This document shows positions 16,342-26,150 of a DNA stretch of 64,000 nt, piece after piece. The stretch is taken from positions 61,424 to 125,423 of the forward strand of contig NZ_JANUSD010000017.1 of NCBI RefSeq assembly GCF_024793945.1, read 5' to 3'. Below the pieces are notes generated by a model. It searched no databases. It worked only from the letters and a program-made list of their open reading frames with translations, and was not told the origin of the DNA. Position numbers and translations under genes: made by a program. This stretch comes from Emticicia fluvialis. GTDB lineage: Bacteria > Bacteroidota > Bacteroidia > Cytophagales > Spirosomataceae. Position 1 is the first letter of the stretch. Each line of letters opens with the position of its first letter.

Positions 16342-18402
16342 ATGTCTGCCGAGCAAGTAATATTAATCAACCTTTTGTTATACTTTATTGGGTTTTCGTT
16401 GCTGCTGTTTAAACGAAACACCTTAAGTGAACAATCGGTGGGTCTTCTTTCCATTTCGCTCAATGTGGTGGGGGTGCTTTTTTCTATGGGTATCAGCATC
16501 AATAATGGCTCCGGGTATGTAATCCACCTCGACTGGTTCCATTTTGGCTCAACCACATTTGCAATTGATATTCTGCTGAACGAACTCACCTTTATGATGT
16601 TTTTTCTGGTTCAGTTTATTGCTTTATGGGTACAGGTGTTTTCTATGCGCTATATGTCTGGCGACACCGACTTTGGCCGCTACTACGCCTATATTAATTT
16701 ATTTGTGCTGGCTATGCTGGGCATTGTCATTTCAGGCAATCTGCTCATGATTTATATTTTCTGGGAACTCGTCGGGCTTTGTTCATATCTGCTCATCGGT
16801 TTCTGGTATGAAAAACAATCGGCCACTAATGCGGCCAAAAAGGCGTTTCTGGTCAATCGTGTTGGTGATGTGGGCTTTCTGATAGGTATTTTTCTGGTTT
16901 ACCGCTATTTTGGCACATTTGATATTTCGCTGATAGCAGAAAAAGCCAAACTGTTGTCGGCCGAAGCTTTTGGCAGCCCGGTTATTACCACAATGGGTTT
17001 GCTTATTTTTTGCGGTTGCGTGGCCAAGTCGGCGCAGTTACCCTTACAGGCCTGGTTGCCTGACGCCATGGAAGGCCCCACGCCGGTTTCGGCGCTTATA
17101 CATGCAGCTACTATGGTTGCCGCTGGTATTTTTCTGATGGCAAGGGTGTATCCGCTTCTTAACCCGGACGCACTACTTGTAATGGCGTTGGTTGGTATAT
17201 TTACAGCCTTGCTCGGAGCCTTATCGGCGCTTAACCAATATGATATTAAAAAATTACTGGCCTACTCTACCATCTCTCAGCTTGGGCTTATGGTAGTAGC
17301 TTTAGGCACGGGCGCTGTTAATGCCGCATTGTTTCATTTACTTACTCACGCTTTTTTTAAGGCAGGCCTGTTTTTGTCGGCTGGGGCTGTTATTCACTAT
17401 ACACATCATCAACAGGATATGCGCCAGATGGGCAACCTGCGCGGGCAGATGCCGGTTATATTTTACTGCTACACTATATGTGCCGCAGCTCTGGCGGGTA
17501 TTCCGTTTTTTTCTGGCTTTTTGTCTAAAGATGCCATTATTGTAGCAGCTTTCGACTGGGCCAGTCATCAGTCGTCTACGGCCGCCTATATCCTTCCTGT
17601 ATGCACACTTGTGGTTTCAGGGCTGAGCGCTTTTTATATGATGCGCCAGGTGTATCTGGTTTTTCTGGATTATGAAGATAACCCCGTTGAATTGATATCT
17701 TCCGGAGCCATTAGTTTATATAAGAGGCTCACGCGCCGCATTGAAGGAATAGTAAACGTGGATGATAACCCGGACGAAGACGATAAACTGATTATTGAAC
17801 ACTTTTATGAAACCATGCAGGAAATGGGCCCCATGGAATGGTCGGTGCTGGTAATGGCTGTGGCTTCAATAGGCTTTGTTTTTTCAGTAAACCCATTTTA
17901 TGCCGAAAGCAGCTGGTTCTTTGAGTCGTTCCCTCATCATTCCGGTGGTTTCCATTGGATGGCCCTCATTGCCATGCTGGTTTCAGCTGCCGGGCTATGG
18001 CTCGGTTACAGATACACCAGAGAAGAAAGAGCCGCCATTGATCAATTTAAAACCCAGCCTGATGGAATGTTTAACAGGCTTATATTTCATAATTTTTACC
18101 TGAGCGAAATCTACCAGATAGTTTTTGTGAATCCGGTTTTGAGTATCAGCCCTTATATTCAGAAGTTTGACGTAGTGGTCATTGACGGAATCGTTAATCT
18201 GTCTGCCAGACTAATGTTGCTGATTTCAGAATTAGTGAGCTGGATAGAACAGAACATCATTGATGGCTTTGTTAACTTTGTAGCTAATTCGACGGTAAAA
18301 ATGGGTAGTTATACCCGTCAGATTCAGAACGGAAAAGCCCAGACATACATGATCACCATTTTTGTTTGTCTGGTTTTATTAATAGTTTATTTAATAGTAT
18401 AA
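16342..18402 (+). CDS. nuoL: NADH-quinone oxidoreductase subunit L
   Basis: 686-residue antiporter-like membrane subunit of Complex I, translocating protons at the distal end of the membrane arm. The core proton-channel region includes WELVGLCSYLLIGFWYEKQSATNAAKKAFLVNRVGD with its Glu and Lys, LPLQAWLPDAMEGPTPVSALIHAATMVAAG, and LLAYSTISQLGLM...HAFFKAGLFLSAG. The long C-terminal lateral helix region specific to NuoL is present, with a charged insertion near 460-490 (VNVDDNPDEDDK). The gene is followed at 33 nt by nuoM and at a further 50 nt by nuoN, but no nuoA-K gene precedes it. Confidence 0.96.
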   Translation: MSAEQVILINLLLYFIGFSLLLFKRNTLSEQSVGLLSISLNVVGVLFSMGISINNGSGYVIHLDWFHFGSTTFAIDILLNELTFMMFFLVQFIALWVQVFSMRYMSGDTDFGRYYAYINLFVLAMLGIVISGNLLMIYIFWELVGLCSYLLIGFWYEKQSATNAAKKAFLVNRVGDVGFLIGIFLVYRYFGTFDISLIAEKAKLLSAEAFGSPVITTMGLLIFCGCVAKSAQLPLQAWLPDAMEGPTPVSALIHAATMVAAGIFLMARVYPLLNPDALLVMALVGIFTALLGALSALNQYDIKKLLAYSTISQLGLMVVALGTGAVNAALFHLLTHAFFKAGLFLSAGAVIHYTHHQQDMRQMGNLRGQMPVIFYCYTICAAALAGIPFFSGFLSKDAIIVAAFDWASHQSSTAAYILPVCTLVVSGLSAFYMMRQVYLVFLDYEDNPVELISSGAISLYKRLTRRIEGIVNVDDNPDEDDKLIIEHFYETMQEMGPMEWSVLVMAVASIGFVFSVNPFYAESSWFFESFPHHSGGFHWMALIAMLVSAAGLWLGYRYTREERAAIDQFKTQPDGMFNRLIFHNFYLSEIYQIVFVNPVLSISPYIQKFDVVVIDGIVNLSARLMLLISELVSWIEQNIIDGFVNFVANSTVKMGSYTRQIQNGKAQTYMITIFVCLVLLIVYLIV

Positions 18403-18435
18403 CCTTATTAAAATTCTCGGACCGGGAAAAACGGC

Positions 18436-20013
18436 ATGAATAATATTCTACTTTCAACACTTATTTTTCTTCCGATAATAGCGGCGGTGCTGGTGTTGTT
18501 ATTGCCCGATACCTACAAAGATTCTTTCAAGTGGATATCGGTGCTGGTAAGTTTTATTAACCTACTCAATATCATTACCCTCTACAGCACTTATGATACG
18601 CAGTTGACGGGCTTTCAGTTTCTGGAGCATTATGAGTGGATACGCCTGGGGCTGGGTAATCTGGGCAGCTTGTCTATTGACTACATACTGGGCGTAGATG
18701 GTATCAATCTGCCTATGGTGCTGCTGTCAGGTATTGTGTTTGTGGTAGGCGCGGTGGCGTCATTCAACATTTCCCACCGGCAAAAAGCCTATCATTCATT
18801 GTATCTGTTGCTATCAGGAACGGTTCTGGGTTGCTTTGTTGCACTAGACTTCTTTCTGTTCTTTATTTTCTTTGAGTTTATGCTGCTGCCCATGTATTTT
18901 CTGATTGGAATATGGGGTGGCGAACGAAGAGAGTATGCCGCCATCAAGTTTTTCATTTACACCTTCGTTGGGTCTGTTTTTATACTGATAGTAATGATTG
19001 GCCTGGGGATGTCGGTACAGGATACCCTCCTGACACAGGAACTGAACACCACTGTACATACTTTTGATTTCCGGCTGCTGAACGACACCCGCAATTTTAT
19101 TCCTTTTTCGTTATTGTCGCCAGACAGCCCCCATCAGATATTCGGGATGGCTCCGCGAGCCTTTGCTTTTATATTACTGCTGATTGGCTTTGGCATTAAA
19201 CTTCCGGCTGTGCCTTTACACACCTGGCTGCCCGATGCCCACGTGGAAGCGCCAACGCCGGTTTCGGTTATTCTGGCTGGTGTATTGCTGAAAATAGGCG
19301 CCTACGGGTTTATTCGTATTGCCTATGGGTTTTTCCCTGATGCCGCCCAGCAATTTGCAATGGTGGTGGCCGGGGCAGGCGTTTTATCTATTATTTACGG
19401 AGCCTTTAATGCACTGGCACAAAAAGACCTTAAAAAGATGATTGCCTACTCGTCGGTATCGCACATGGGATTTGTGTTGCTGGGTATTGCGTCTCTTACT
19501 GCCGAAGGCATAAACGGCGCCATATACCAGATGTTTGGCCACGGTATTTTGTCTGCCATGCTCTTCCTGATTGCCGGCGTAATATACGACCGCACCCATA
19601 ACCGCATTATTGATAATTTCAGAGGTTTGTCTACCCGTATGCCATTGTTTACACTGGCTGTAACCATTGGTTTTTTTGGTGGCCTGGGCCTGCCAGCCTT
19701 ACCGGGTTTTATCGGAGAGTTTTTTACGCTGATGGGTGGTTTTAAATCGCAGCTATTGCCCGACTGGATTCCGATGCTGGCCACTTTAGGCCTTGTGCTT
19801 TCGGCAGCCTATTTTTTATGGACATTGCAGAAAATGTTTTTCGGAAAATTCTGGGTTAACCGTAATCAGGAATCCCACATGAAAGACCTGGACATCCGCG
19901 AGATGGTAATGCTTTATGGCCTGGCTGCCCTGGCTTTTGCTTTTGGCGTTTTCCCTAATCTGATTTTTGACGTAAGCAGCGAGAGCGTAAGAATTTTTAT
20001 AACCAAATTTTAG
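18436..20013 (+). CDS. nuoM: NADH-quinone oxidoreductase subunit M
   Basis: 525-residue antiporter-like subunit of Complex I, between NuoL and NuoN in the membrane arm. Conserved blocks include FFIFFEFMLLPMYFLIGIWGG, LPAVPLHTWLPDAHVEAPTPVSVILAGVLLKIGAYG, LAQKDLKKMIAYSSVSHMGFVLLG and MFGHGILSAMLFL. The DGINLPMVLLSG motif near the N-terminus is typical of NuoM. All essential Glu, Lys and His positions of the proton path appear present by eye. Confidence 0.96.
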   Translation: MNNILLSTLIFLPIIAAVLVLLLPDTYKDSFKWISVLVSFINLLNIITLYSTYDTQLTGFQFLEHYEWIRLGLGNLGSLSIDYILGVDGINLPMVLLSGIVFVVGAVASFNISHRQKAYHSLYLLLSGTVLGCFVALDFFLFFIFFEFMLLPMYFLIGIWGGERREYAAIKFFIYTFVGSVFILIVMIGLGMSVQDTLLTQELNTTVHTFDFRLLNDTRNFIPFSLLSPDSPHQIFGMAPRAFAFILLLIGFGIKLPAVPLHTWLPDAHVEAPTPVSVILAGVLLKIGAYGFIRIAYGFFPDAAQQFAMVVAGAGVLSIIYGAFNALAQKDLKKMIAYSSVSHMGFVLLGIASLTAEGINGAIYQMFGHGILSAMLFLIAGVIYDRTHNRIIDNFRGLSTRMPLFTLAVTIGFFGGLGLPALPGFIGEFFTLMGGFKSQLLPDWIPMLATLGLVLSAAYFLWTLQKMFFGKFWVNRNQESHMKDLDIREMVMLYGLAALAFAFGVFPNLIFDVSSESVRIFITKF

Positions 20014-20063
20014 AAGAATCTACCCACAGCCAGGCACCCAACAGCCGGTTTATAACACAGGTA

Positions 20064-21521
20064 ATGCTAGAGAAAATTTCACATATATTATCAAGCAGCA
20101 GACTGATACTACCCGAGCTGATTTTTGCCGGGATTTTTCTTGTAGTAGTAGGTATTGTAGCTTTTTCGAAGCAGTATCGGCCGTTATTATACAACATACT
20201 AACGCTGGCGGTGCTGGTAACCATTGGTTTTATATTTTTTGCTTCTTATCATTTTCTTGAAAACAATTTTAACTCAGGGGTATCATTATTTCATGGACTG
20301 ATATTTCTCGACAGCCTCAGCATATTTTTTAAAGTTACCATTGCACTTGCCGCAGCGGCGGTTATTCTGCATCTCTGGATTGTAGGGTACCAGGTAGTTG
20401 GTGAGTTTTATGTTTTGTTTCTGGCGCTTATTCTGGGGCTTTTTATTATGAGCATGACGTCTCACCTGCTTACACTTTATGTGGCAATTGAGACCGTTTC
20501 TATTTGTTCATACTTACTGGTAGTAATTAACAAGGCCAAACCCAACGCCGAGGCAGGCATTAAGTACCTGCTAACCGGAGCAACCAGCTCAGCGGTCATG
20601 CTGTATGGTGTGTCTATACTTTATGGAATGACAGGCACACTCAACTTTGGCAGCCATGAGTTTATGACCTTTCTGGGGCAGAACCCACCATGGGTAGCCA
20701 ATCTGGCAGTTTTTATGACCATCGGCGGTTTGCTTTTCAAACTCTCGGCAGTGCCTTTTCATAGCTGGACACCCGACGTATATGAGGCCTCTCCTACCCC
20801 TATTGTGGCGTTTTTATCTATTGCCCCCAAGCTGGGTGTAGTAGTTGTATTGATTCGGTTTCTGAACGGCCTGAGTATAGATTTCAGAATGACACTGGCC
20901 ATTATAATTACCGGCTCTTTGCTGATTGGCAATTTGTCGGCACTGTGGCAGAACAATACCAAACGTATGCTGGGGTACTCAACCATTGCCCATGCAGGGT
21001 TTATGCTGGTGGGCTTGCTGGCGCTTAATCAGTTTGGTGTTCAATCGGCCACTTTTTATGTAGCTACCTATCTGTTTATAACACTAGCCGCGTTTTTACT
21101 GGTAGATTTGCTGGCATTGAAAACCGAAAGCTATGAACTGGAAAGCCTGAAAGGTTTGGGACAGGAGAACGTCTTTCTGGGGCTGGCAGCAGTAATTATA
21201 ATGATAGCCCTGGTGGGGTTTCCGCCTACTGTGGGTTTTACCGGCAAGCTGTTGATTTTTACGGCTCTCTGGAATGCCTATAACGACACCGGCAATAATG
21301 TGGTGCTGGTGGTGCTTATCATCAGCCTGCTCAATACTGCTATATCGGTTTTTTATTATCTTAGGATTCCCTACTTCATGATTTTTAAAGACCCTAAAGG
21401 CGGAGCCAAAAGAATTGCGCTGGATTTAGAAAAACGTGTGCTGCTGTTTATTTATATATTTCTGCTGGTGTATCTGTTCCTGAATCCGGGACCGATTATG
21501 AAAATCATAGAAAGCCTGTAA
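20064..21521 (+). CDS. nuoN: NADH-quinone oxidoreductase subunit N
   Basis: 485-residue third antiporter-like subunit of Complex I. Typical blocks are VAIETVSICSYLLVVINKAKPNAEAGIKYLLTGATSSAVMLYG, FKLSAVPFHSWTPDVYEASPTPIVAFLSIAPKLG, LSALWQNNTKRMLGYSTIAHAGFMLVG and FPPTVGFTGKLLIF. It ends the nuoLMN run. The next gene converges with only 2 nt between stop codons. Confidence 0.96.
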   Translation: MLEKISHILSSSRLILPELIFAGIFLVVVGIVAFSKQYRPLLYNILTLAVLVTIGFIFFASYHFLENNFNSGVSLFHGLIFLDSLSIFFKVTIALAAAAVILHLWIVGYQVVGEFYVLFLALILGLFIMSMTSHLLTLYVAIETVSICSYLLVVINKAKPNAEAGIKYLLTGATSSAVMLYGVSILYGMTGTLNFGSHEFMTFLGQNPPWVANLAVFMTIGGLLFKLSAVPFHSWTPDVYEASPTPIVAFLSIAPKLGVVVVLIRFLNGLSIDFRMTLAIIITGSLLIGNLSALWQNNTKRMLGYSTIAHAGFMLVGLLALNQFGVQSATFYVATYLFITLAAFLLVDLLALKTESYELESLKGLGQENVFLGLAAVIIMIALVGFPPTVGFTGKLLIFTALWNAYNDTGNNVVLVVLIISLLNTAISVFYYLRIPYFMIFKDPKGGAKRIALDLEKRVLLFIYIFLLVYLFLNPGPIMKIIESL

Positions 21522-21523
21522 GC

Positions 21524-22600
21524 CTATTTTAATCTGCTGAGTTTTATTACCAAGGGAGCCCGCTGATAAACACCCGACAATGTAAGATTATTGCCCGACA
21601 CCTGATAACTGAGTTTCAGGGAGTCTGCCTGATTGTTTCTTCTGAAAACAATAGTTGCCCTGCGTTGCTTCGGTTCAGTTTCATAATGCCCATACCAGTC
21701 TTTGCTGTCATTAAATTTTTCAGAATCAAACTTAAACAGGCAGCTATTATTCTGCTCAAAATAAATCCTCGACCATACGTTTCCTTCAGTGCCGTTTTCA
21801 GGTATTACCGAACGATTCTGCATTGTTATAGCATCAACCTGCCATACGCCTATTAATTCTTTGGCCTGCCGGTCATTCTTCTTAAGCCAGAAAATATGCC
21901 AGAAGGCTCCGCCAATTACAATTAGGCGAGCCAAACTTAGCAAAAGGGTTTTCTTATCAAAGTAGAAATACTCTTTATATGAAAAAAGCAGGTGCAAGAG
22001 CCCCTCATAGTATTGCAGCAAAATAAAAAACAGAACCGCAGTATAATGCAGTGCATTAAAATAAGCCAGCGGAGAAATCTGATAGAAATGCTCCATAAAG
22101 CATACGTTTATCATCATTGGCAGCAAAATAAACGTGGCCAGCAGGCGTGTTTTTTTAAACAATAACAGCACCGAACCTACTATCTGCAAAGACCCCAGAA
22201 TAATGGTAAAAGTAGGCGAATAGCCAAAGTAGGTCCAGGTCATCCAGTAACCGTTCAGCTCGCCAACGGGGCGTTCCAGCACCGATTGCGGTAACTGAAA
22301 CTGGATTTGCATGATTTTTGAAACCCCGAAATTGGCTATCTGATGGGCCACAAAAAATATAATGATGGTCTGAAACCACTCATGTAGATTGACCTTCTTA
22401 TCAAAATACTGCCATATTGCCGACAATAAGATACTTAATAGCAGGATGCCCCCTGCCGAAAACCACAGCAGGCGGCTGTTGGTAAGCACGGCGGTTTGCC
22501 ATTGCGCTACCACATCTATATACTGCAGCAGGCCTGTAACAACCAGCAACAAAAAAATAACTTCTATGAGTTTTACCCGGTAGGCTTTATTGTAAGTCAT
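21524..22600 (-). CDS. DoxX-like membrane protein with C-terminal lipocalin-like domain
   Basis: No experimentally known family is recognised with certainty. The 358-residue product has about seven hydrophobic helices in residues 10-245; segments such as FGYSPTFTIILGSLQIVGSVLLLFKKTRLLATFILLPMMINVCFMEHF resemble the DoxX/SURF4-type four-helix unit. The last 110 residues are soluble and beta-rich (LIGVWQVDAITMQN... to IKLSRLK), similar to the lipocalin-like domains many Bacteroidota attach to membrane proteins. Function is unknown. It converges with nuoN and diverges from the amidohydrolase gene. Confidence 0.6.
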   Translation of the reverse strand: MTYNKAYRVKLIEVIFLLLVVTGLLQYIDVVAQWQTAVLTNSRLLWFSAGGILLLSILLSAIWQYFDKKVNLHEWFQTIIIFFVAHQIANFGVSKIMQIQFQLPQSVLERPVGELNGYWMTWTYFGYSPTFTIILGSLQIVGSVLLLFKKTRLLATFILLPMMINVCFMEHFYQISPLAYFNALHYTAVLFFILLQYYEGLLHLLFSYKEYFYFDKKTLLLSLARLIVIGGAFWHIFWLKKNDRQAKELIGVWQVDAITMQNRSVIPENGTEGNVWSRIYFEQNNSCLFKFDSEKFNDSKDWYGHYETEPKQRRATIVFRRNNQADSLKLSYQVSGNNLTLSGVYQRAPLVIKLSRLK

Positions 22601-22712
22601 GCAAAATGAAAGTATGATTGCTAAGTTAAACCAAATCTGAGTTAATATGTTTTAATTGCCCATGTGCCGCTTACCCGGAGGCCTGCGATTAGCAAAACAC
22701 TTGTGCAGCCAT

Positions 22713-22753
22713 ATAACAGATAATGAGCAGATAAGTTGCCGGATATCTGTTAT
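22713..22753. promoter_or_regulatory. 10-bp perfect inverted repeat in a divergent promoter region
   Basis: ATAACAGATA (22713-22722) and TATCTGTTAT (22744-22753) are separated by 21 nt, between the DoxX-like and amidohydrolase genes. It may be an operator. A second short palindrome, GGAAAC-GA-GTTTCC, lies at 22823-22836. Confidence 0.35.
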
Positions 22754-22860
22754 CTAAAGAATCTTACAATTTGTGTTTTTGCACATCAATTTTGGCTATA
22801 TTGCATTAGCTTCCTTTGGCAAGGAAACGAGTTTCCACCCCATTTTATGCATCTATAACT

Positions 22861-24219
22861 ATGAAAAACCTGCTAATATTATGGCTCGCTGTCTTTTCTT
22901 TGCGTACAGCGGCACAACAAACTACAGATTCGCGCCAGCGGGAAATTGTATTTATCAACGTCTCGGTAATACCCATGACACATGAAACAGTACTTGCTAA
23001 CCAGACTGTACTGATAAAAAACGGTTTGATTACCGCCATAGGCGCAAAACTGAAATATGACAAGAACGCTTTGGTGATTGATGCCAGAGGAAAATACCTG
23101 ATGCCCGGCCTCGCAGAAATGCACGCCCATGTGCCACCGGTTGATGACGTGCAACCTATGAAAGACGTATTGCAACTGTTTGCAGCCAACGGCGTAACTA
23201 CCATCAGAAGTATGCTGGGCCACCCTTTGCATTTGCAATTACGGAGCCAGGTGCAATCGGGCGAATTACTTGGGCCACGTATTTATACTTCCGGGCCGTC
23301 GTTCAGCGGAGCCAGTATCAAAACCCCTGAAGAAGCCGAAGCAAAAGTAAGAAGCCAGAAAAAGGCAGGCTACGACTTCATGAAAATGCACCCGGGCATA
23401 ACCAAAACCAATTTTGAGGCCATTGTAAAAACGGCAAAAGAAGAAAAAATGCCTTTTGCCGGGCACGTATCTTTTGGGGTGGGCGTATGGCGGTCGGCTG
23501 AGGCCGGTTATGCCACCATTGACCACCTCGATGGCATTGTAGAAGCCATGATGCCCCGGCTGGACACGCTGACAGAAGAAGAAGCCGGATTATTCGGCCT
23601 GTTTGTAGGGCACAATGCCGATATAGCAAGGCTTGATAAAATACTGAAAACCATCAAAGACAACGGTGTCTGGATAGTACCCACCCAGACACTGGCCGAA
23701 CACTGGCAGTCGCCCAATAGAACGGCTAAAGAATTGCTTGCCTGGTCGGAAATGAAGTATATGGACAAAAAGACTCTGGATGGCTGGGCAAGGTCTAAAG
23801 ATAACACCATGAAAAACCCGGCTTATCAACCGGCATCAGTTCTCAAATTTATTGAGGTGCGGCGCACAATTATCCGCGAGTGCCAGCGGCAGGGTGTTGG
23901 CTTGCTGCTGGGTTCAGACGCCCCGCAGGTTTTTAGTGTACCTGGTTTCTCTCTCAAACATGAGCTTAATTATCTGGTTCAGGCGGGGCTTACGCCTTAT
24001 CAGGCATTGCAGACGGGTACTGTAAATATTGGTAAGTTTTTCAGGCAAGATAATCTGGGTGTTATTAAACCCGGCGCGGTGGCAGACCTTGTTTTGCTGA
24101 ACGAAAACCCGCTGAAAGACGTAAACGCCGTAGGCACGGTGCAGGGCGTGATGCTGAATGGACGCTGGTTGCCCAAAACAGAAATTGATGCCATGCTGAC
24201 CAAGTTGGTAAAAAATTGA
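22861..24219 (+). CDS. Exported amidohydrolase family protein
   Basis: 452 residues beginning with a signal peptide (MKNLLILWLAVFSLRTAAQQ) followed by an amidohydrolase domain related to imidazolonepropionase and prolidase-like hydrolases. Metal ligands visible are the HxH pair H88/H90 in MPGLAEMHAH, a His in PFAGHVSF, a His in TIDHLDGI and the Asp in LLGSDAPQ. The flanking strands typical of the composite beta-sandwich are present at both ends (GKYLMPGLAEM and LGVIKPGAVADLVLL). The frame is open from a TTG at 22816, but only the ATG at 22861 gives a proper signal peptide. It probably hydrolyses amides or peptides in the periplasm. Confidence 0.85.
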   Translation: MKNLLILWLAVFSLRTAAQQTTDSRQREIVFINVSVIPMTHETVLANQTVLIKNGLITAIGAKLKYDKNALVIDARGKYLMPGLAEMHAHVPPVDDVQPMKDVLQLFAANGVTTIRSMLGHPLHLQLRSQVQSGELLGPRIYTSGPSFSGASIKTPEEAEAKVRSQKKAGYDFMKMHPGITKTNFEAIVKTAKEEKMPFAGHVSFGVGVWRSAEAGYATIDHLDGIVEAMMPRLDTLTEEEAGLFGLFVGHNADIARLDKILKTIKDNGVWIVPTQTLAEHWQSPNRTAKELLAWSEMKYMDKKTLDGWARSKDNTMKNPAYQPASVLKFIEVRRTIIRECQRQGVGLLLGSDAPQVFSVPGFSLKHELNYLVQAGLTPYQALQTGTVNIGKFFRQDNLGVIKPGAVADLVLLNENPLKDVNAVGTVQGVMLNGRWLPKTEIDAMLTKLVKN

Positions 24220-24357
24220 TGAGGGTATAAGTCAATATTTAAGTAATTCAGCCTACAAATTTGCGGGCTACCCAAACAAAAGGTTTTTTATTATAGGCCA
24301 ACGTAAGCAGACGCCGCCCGGTGTGCATTCCATAGAATTAATCCTTTGTTCTAATAG

Positions 24358-24377
24358 CCACCCAATTTTTTGGGTGG
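24358..24377. repeat. Short perfect hairpin, possible REP unit
   Basis: CCACCCAA/TTGGGTGG with a TTTT loop, followed by GGCCTCCGGC. There is no T-tract, so it is not a typical terminator. Similar GCCACC...GGTGGC plus CTCMGGC strings occur at 40815 and 51448. Confidence 0.5.
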
Positions 24378-24445
24378 GCCTCCGGCACAAATGCGGCTTA
24401 CAAATAAAAAATATTAAAACCGAGCCATGTTTGTTTCAGTTTTCT

Positions 24446-24453
24446 TAGATTTG
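24446..24453 (+). promoter_or_regulatory. Candidate promoter -7 box of the carboxylase gene
   Basis: TAGATTTG matches TAnnTTTG about 28 nt before the ATG at 24481. No -33 element is clear. Confidence 0.4.
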
Positions 24454-24480
24454 CTCAAATCATAAGTTACTCGACCCCGT

Positions 24481-26040
24481 ATGTCTTTAAAATCGAATAT
24501 AGAAAAACTACAAATACTTGACCTTAAAAATGCTGAGGCGCTGCAAGGCGGCGGAACCAAAAGAATTGACAGCCAGCATGCGAAAGGAAAACTAACTGCC
24601 CGCGAAAGAATAGAATTGCTATTGGATGAAGGCAGTTTTGAAGAAATTGGCAAGTTTGTGATGCACCGGAGTAAAGATTTTGGCCTGGACAAAGAATATT
24701 ATCTGGGCGATGGTGTGGTAACAGGCTATGGCACGGTAAGTGGCAGGCTGATTTACGTTTTTGCACAGGATTTCACCGTTTTCGGAGGTTCGCTCTCTGA
24801 AACATACGCCGAAAAAATTTGTAAACTAATGGATATGGCCATGAAAAACGGCGCTCCGCTCATCGGCCTGAACGATTCAGGCGGCGCACGTATTCAGGAG
24901 GGTGTAAACTCTCTGGCCGGCTATGCAGATATTTTCTACCGCAATACGCGTGCCTCAGGAGTTATTCCGCAGATATCAGCCATTATGGGGCCATGTGCGG
25001 GGGGTGCAGTGTATTCACCAGCCCTAACTGATTACATCTTCATGGTTGAAAACACATCTTACATGTTTGTAACAGGCCCTAATGTGGTTAAAACCGTTAC
25101 CCATGAAGACGTAACCTCTGAAGAACTCGGCGGTGCCATTACCCACGCTACCAAGTCGGGCGTTACGCATTTTGTGGCAGCTAATGAGGTGCAGTGCATC
25201 AACGACATCAAGAAGCTGCTTAGCTACGTGCCGTCAAACTGTGAAGAACAGCCCCCTTTTGCGGCTTATGAAACAGACGGAAACGAAAAGCGACCAAAAC
25301 TAACAGACCTGATACCGGAAAACCCCAACCAGCCTTATGATGTACGCGAACTGATTGATGAACTGGTTGACACTGATAGTTTTTTTGAAGTGCATAAAAG
25401 CTATGCCGAAAACATAGTAATTGGCTTTGCCCGTATAGGTGGGCGCAGTATTGGAATTGTAGGCAACCAGCCTGCTGTGCTGGCCGGGGTGTTGGATATT
25501 GACGCCAGCATTAAAGGCGCCAGGTTTGTACGCTTCTGCGACTGCTTTAATATTCCCCTGCTGGTACTGGAAGACGTACCGGGATTTCTGCCCGGCACAG
25601 ATCAGGAATGGAACGGCATTATTATGCATGGCGCCAAGTTATTGTATGCGTTCAGCGAGGCAACGGTGCCGCGGGTTACGGTAATTACCCGTAAGGCGTA
25701 TGGAGGCGCGTATTGCGTAATGAACTCCAAGCACATAGGCGCCGACCTGAACTACGCCTGGACATCGGCCGAAATTGCTGTAATGGGAGCCGCCGGAGCA
25801 GCTGAGATTATTTTCCGTAAGGAAATAGGTGAAGCTGCCGACCCACAGGCAGAATTGCAGCACAAAATTGATGAATACACAGATAAATTTGCCAACCCGT
25901 ATAAGGCGGCACACAGAGGTTATGTTGATGAGGTAATAAAGCCGGAAGACACCCGTGAAAAACTGCTGAAAGCGTTTAAAATGCTCGAAAACAAGGTAGA
26001 CACCATGCCGCGCAAGAAACACGGGAATATTCCGCTATAA
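24481..26040 (+). CDS. pccB: Acyl-CoA carboxylase, carboxyltransferase beta subunit
   Basis: 519-residue carboxyltransferase of the propionyl-/methylcrotonyl-/methylmalonyl-CoA family, transferring CO2 from carboxybiotin to an acyl-CoA. Both halves of the crotonase-like fold are visible: KGKLTARERIELLLDEGSFEEIG and the oxyanion motif GPCAGGAVYSPALTDYIFMV in the N-half, then GFLPGTDQEWNGIIMHGAKLLYAFSEATVPRVTVITRKAYGGAY in the C-half. These are closest to PccB/MmdA, so propionyl-CoA or methylmalonyl-CoA is the likely acyl partner; a sodium-pumping decarboxylase role cannot be excluded. The biotin carboxylase/carrier partner is not in the window. A terminator hairpin follows at 26113-26132. Confidence 0.9.
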   Translation: MSLKSNIEKLQILDLKNAEALQGGGTKRIDSQHAKGKLTARERIELLLDEGSFEEIGKFVMHRSKDFGLDKEYYLGDGVVTGYGTVSGRLIYVFAQDFTVFGGSLSETYAEKICKLMDMAMKNGAPLIGLNDSGGARIQEGVNSLAGYADIFYRNTRASGVIPQISAIMGPCAGGAVYSPALTDYIFMVENTSYMFVTGPNVVKTVTHEDVTSEELGGAITHATKSGVTHFVAANEVQCINDIKKLLSYVPSNCEEQPPFAAYETDGNEKRPKLTDLIPENPNQPYDVRELIDELVDTDSFFEVHKSYAENIVIGFARIGGRSIGIVGNQPAVLAGVLDIDASIKGARFVRFCDCFNIPLLVLEDVPGFLPGTDQEWNGIIMHGAKLLYAFSEATVPRVTVITRKAYGGAYCVMNSKHIGADLNYAWTSAEIAVMGAAGAAEIIFRKEIGEAADPQAELQHKIDEYTDKFANPYKAAHRGYVDEVIKPEDTREKLLKAFKMLENKVDTMPRKKHGNIPL

Positions 26041-26112
26041 CGGAAACATTTTAATGCTTAATACAGTTAGCATTATTAATAGTAACCTTACACTTAAATA
26101 TAATACTCTGCT

Positions 26113-26132
26113 GAAAAGAGCTGGCTCTTTTC
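26113..26132 (+). terminator. Terminator hairpin after the carboxylase gene
   Basis: GAAAAGAGC and GCTCTTTTC form a 9-bp perfect stem with a 2-nt loop, so the real loop is larger. The T-run is short. It lies 18 nt before the hemH ATG. Confidence 0.6.
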
Positions 26133-26150
26133 TATAATTGTTATCTGTAT

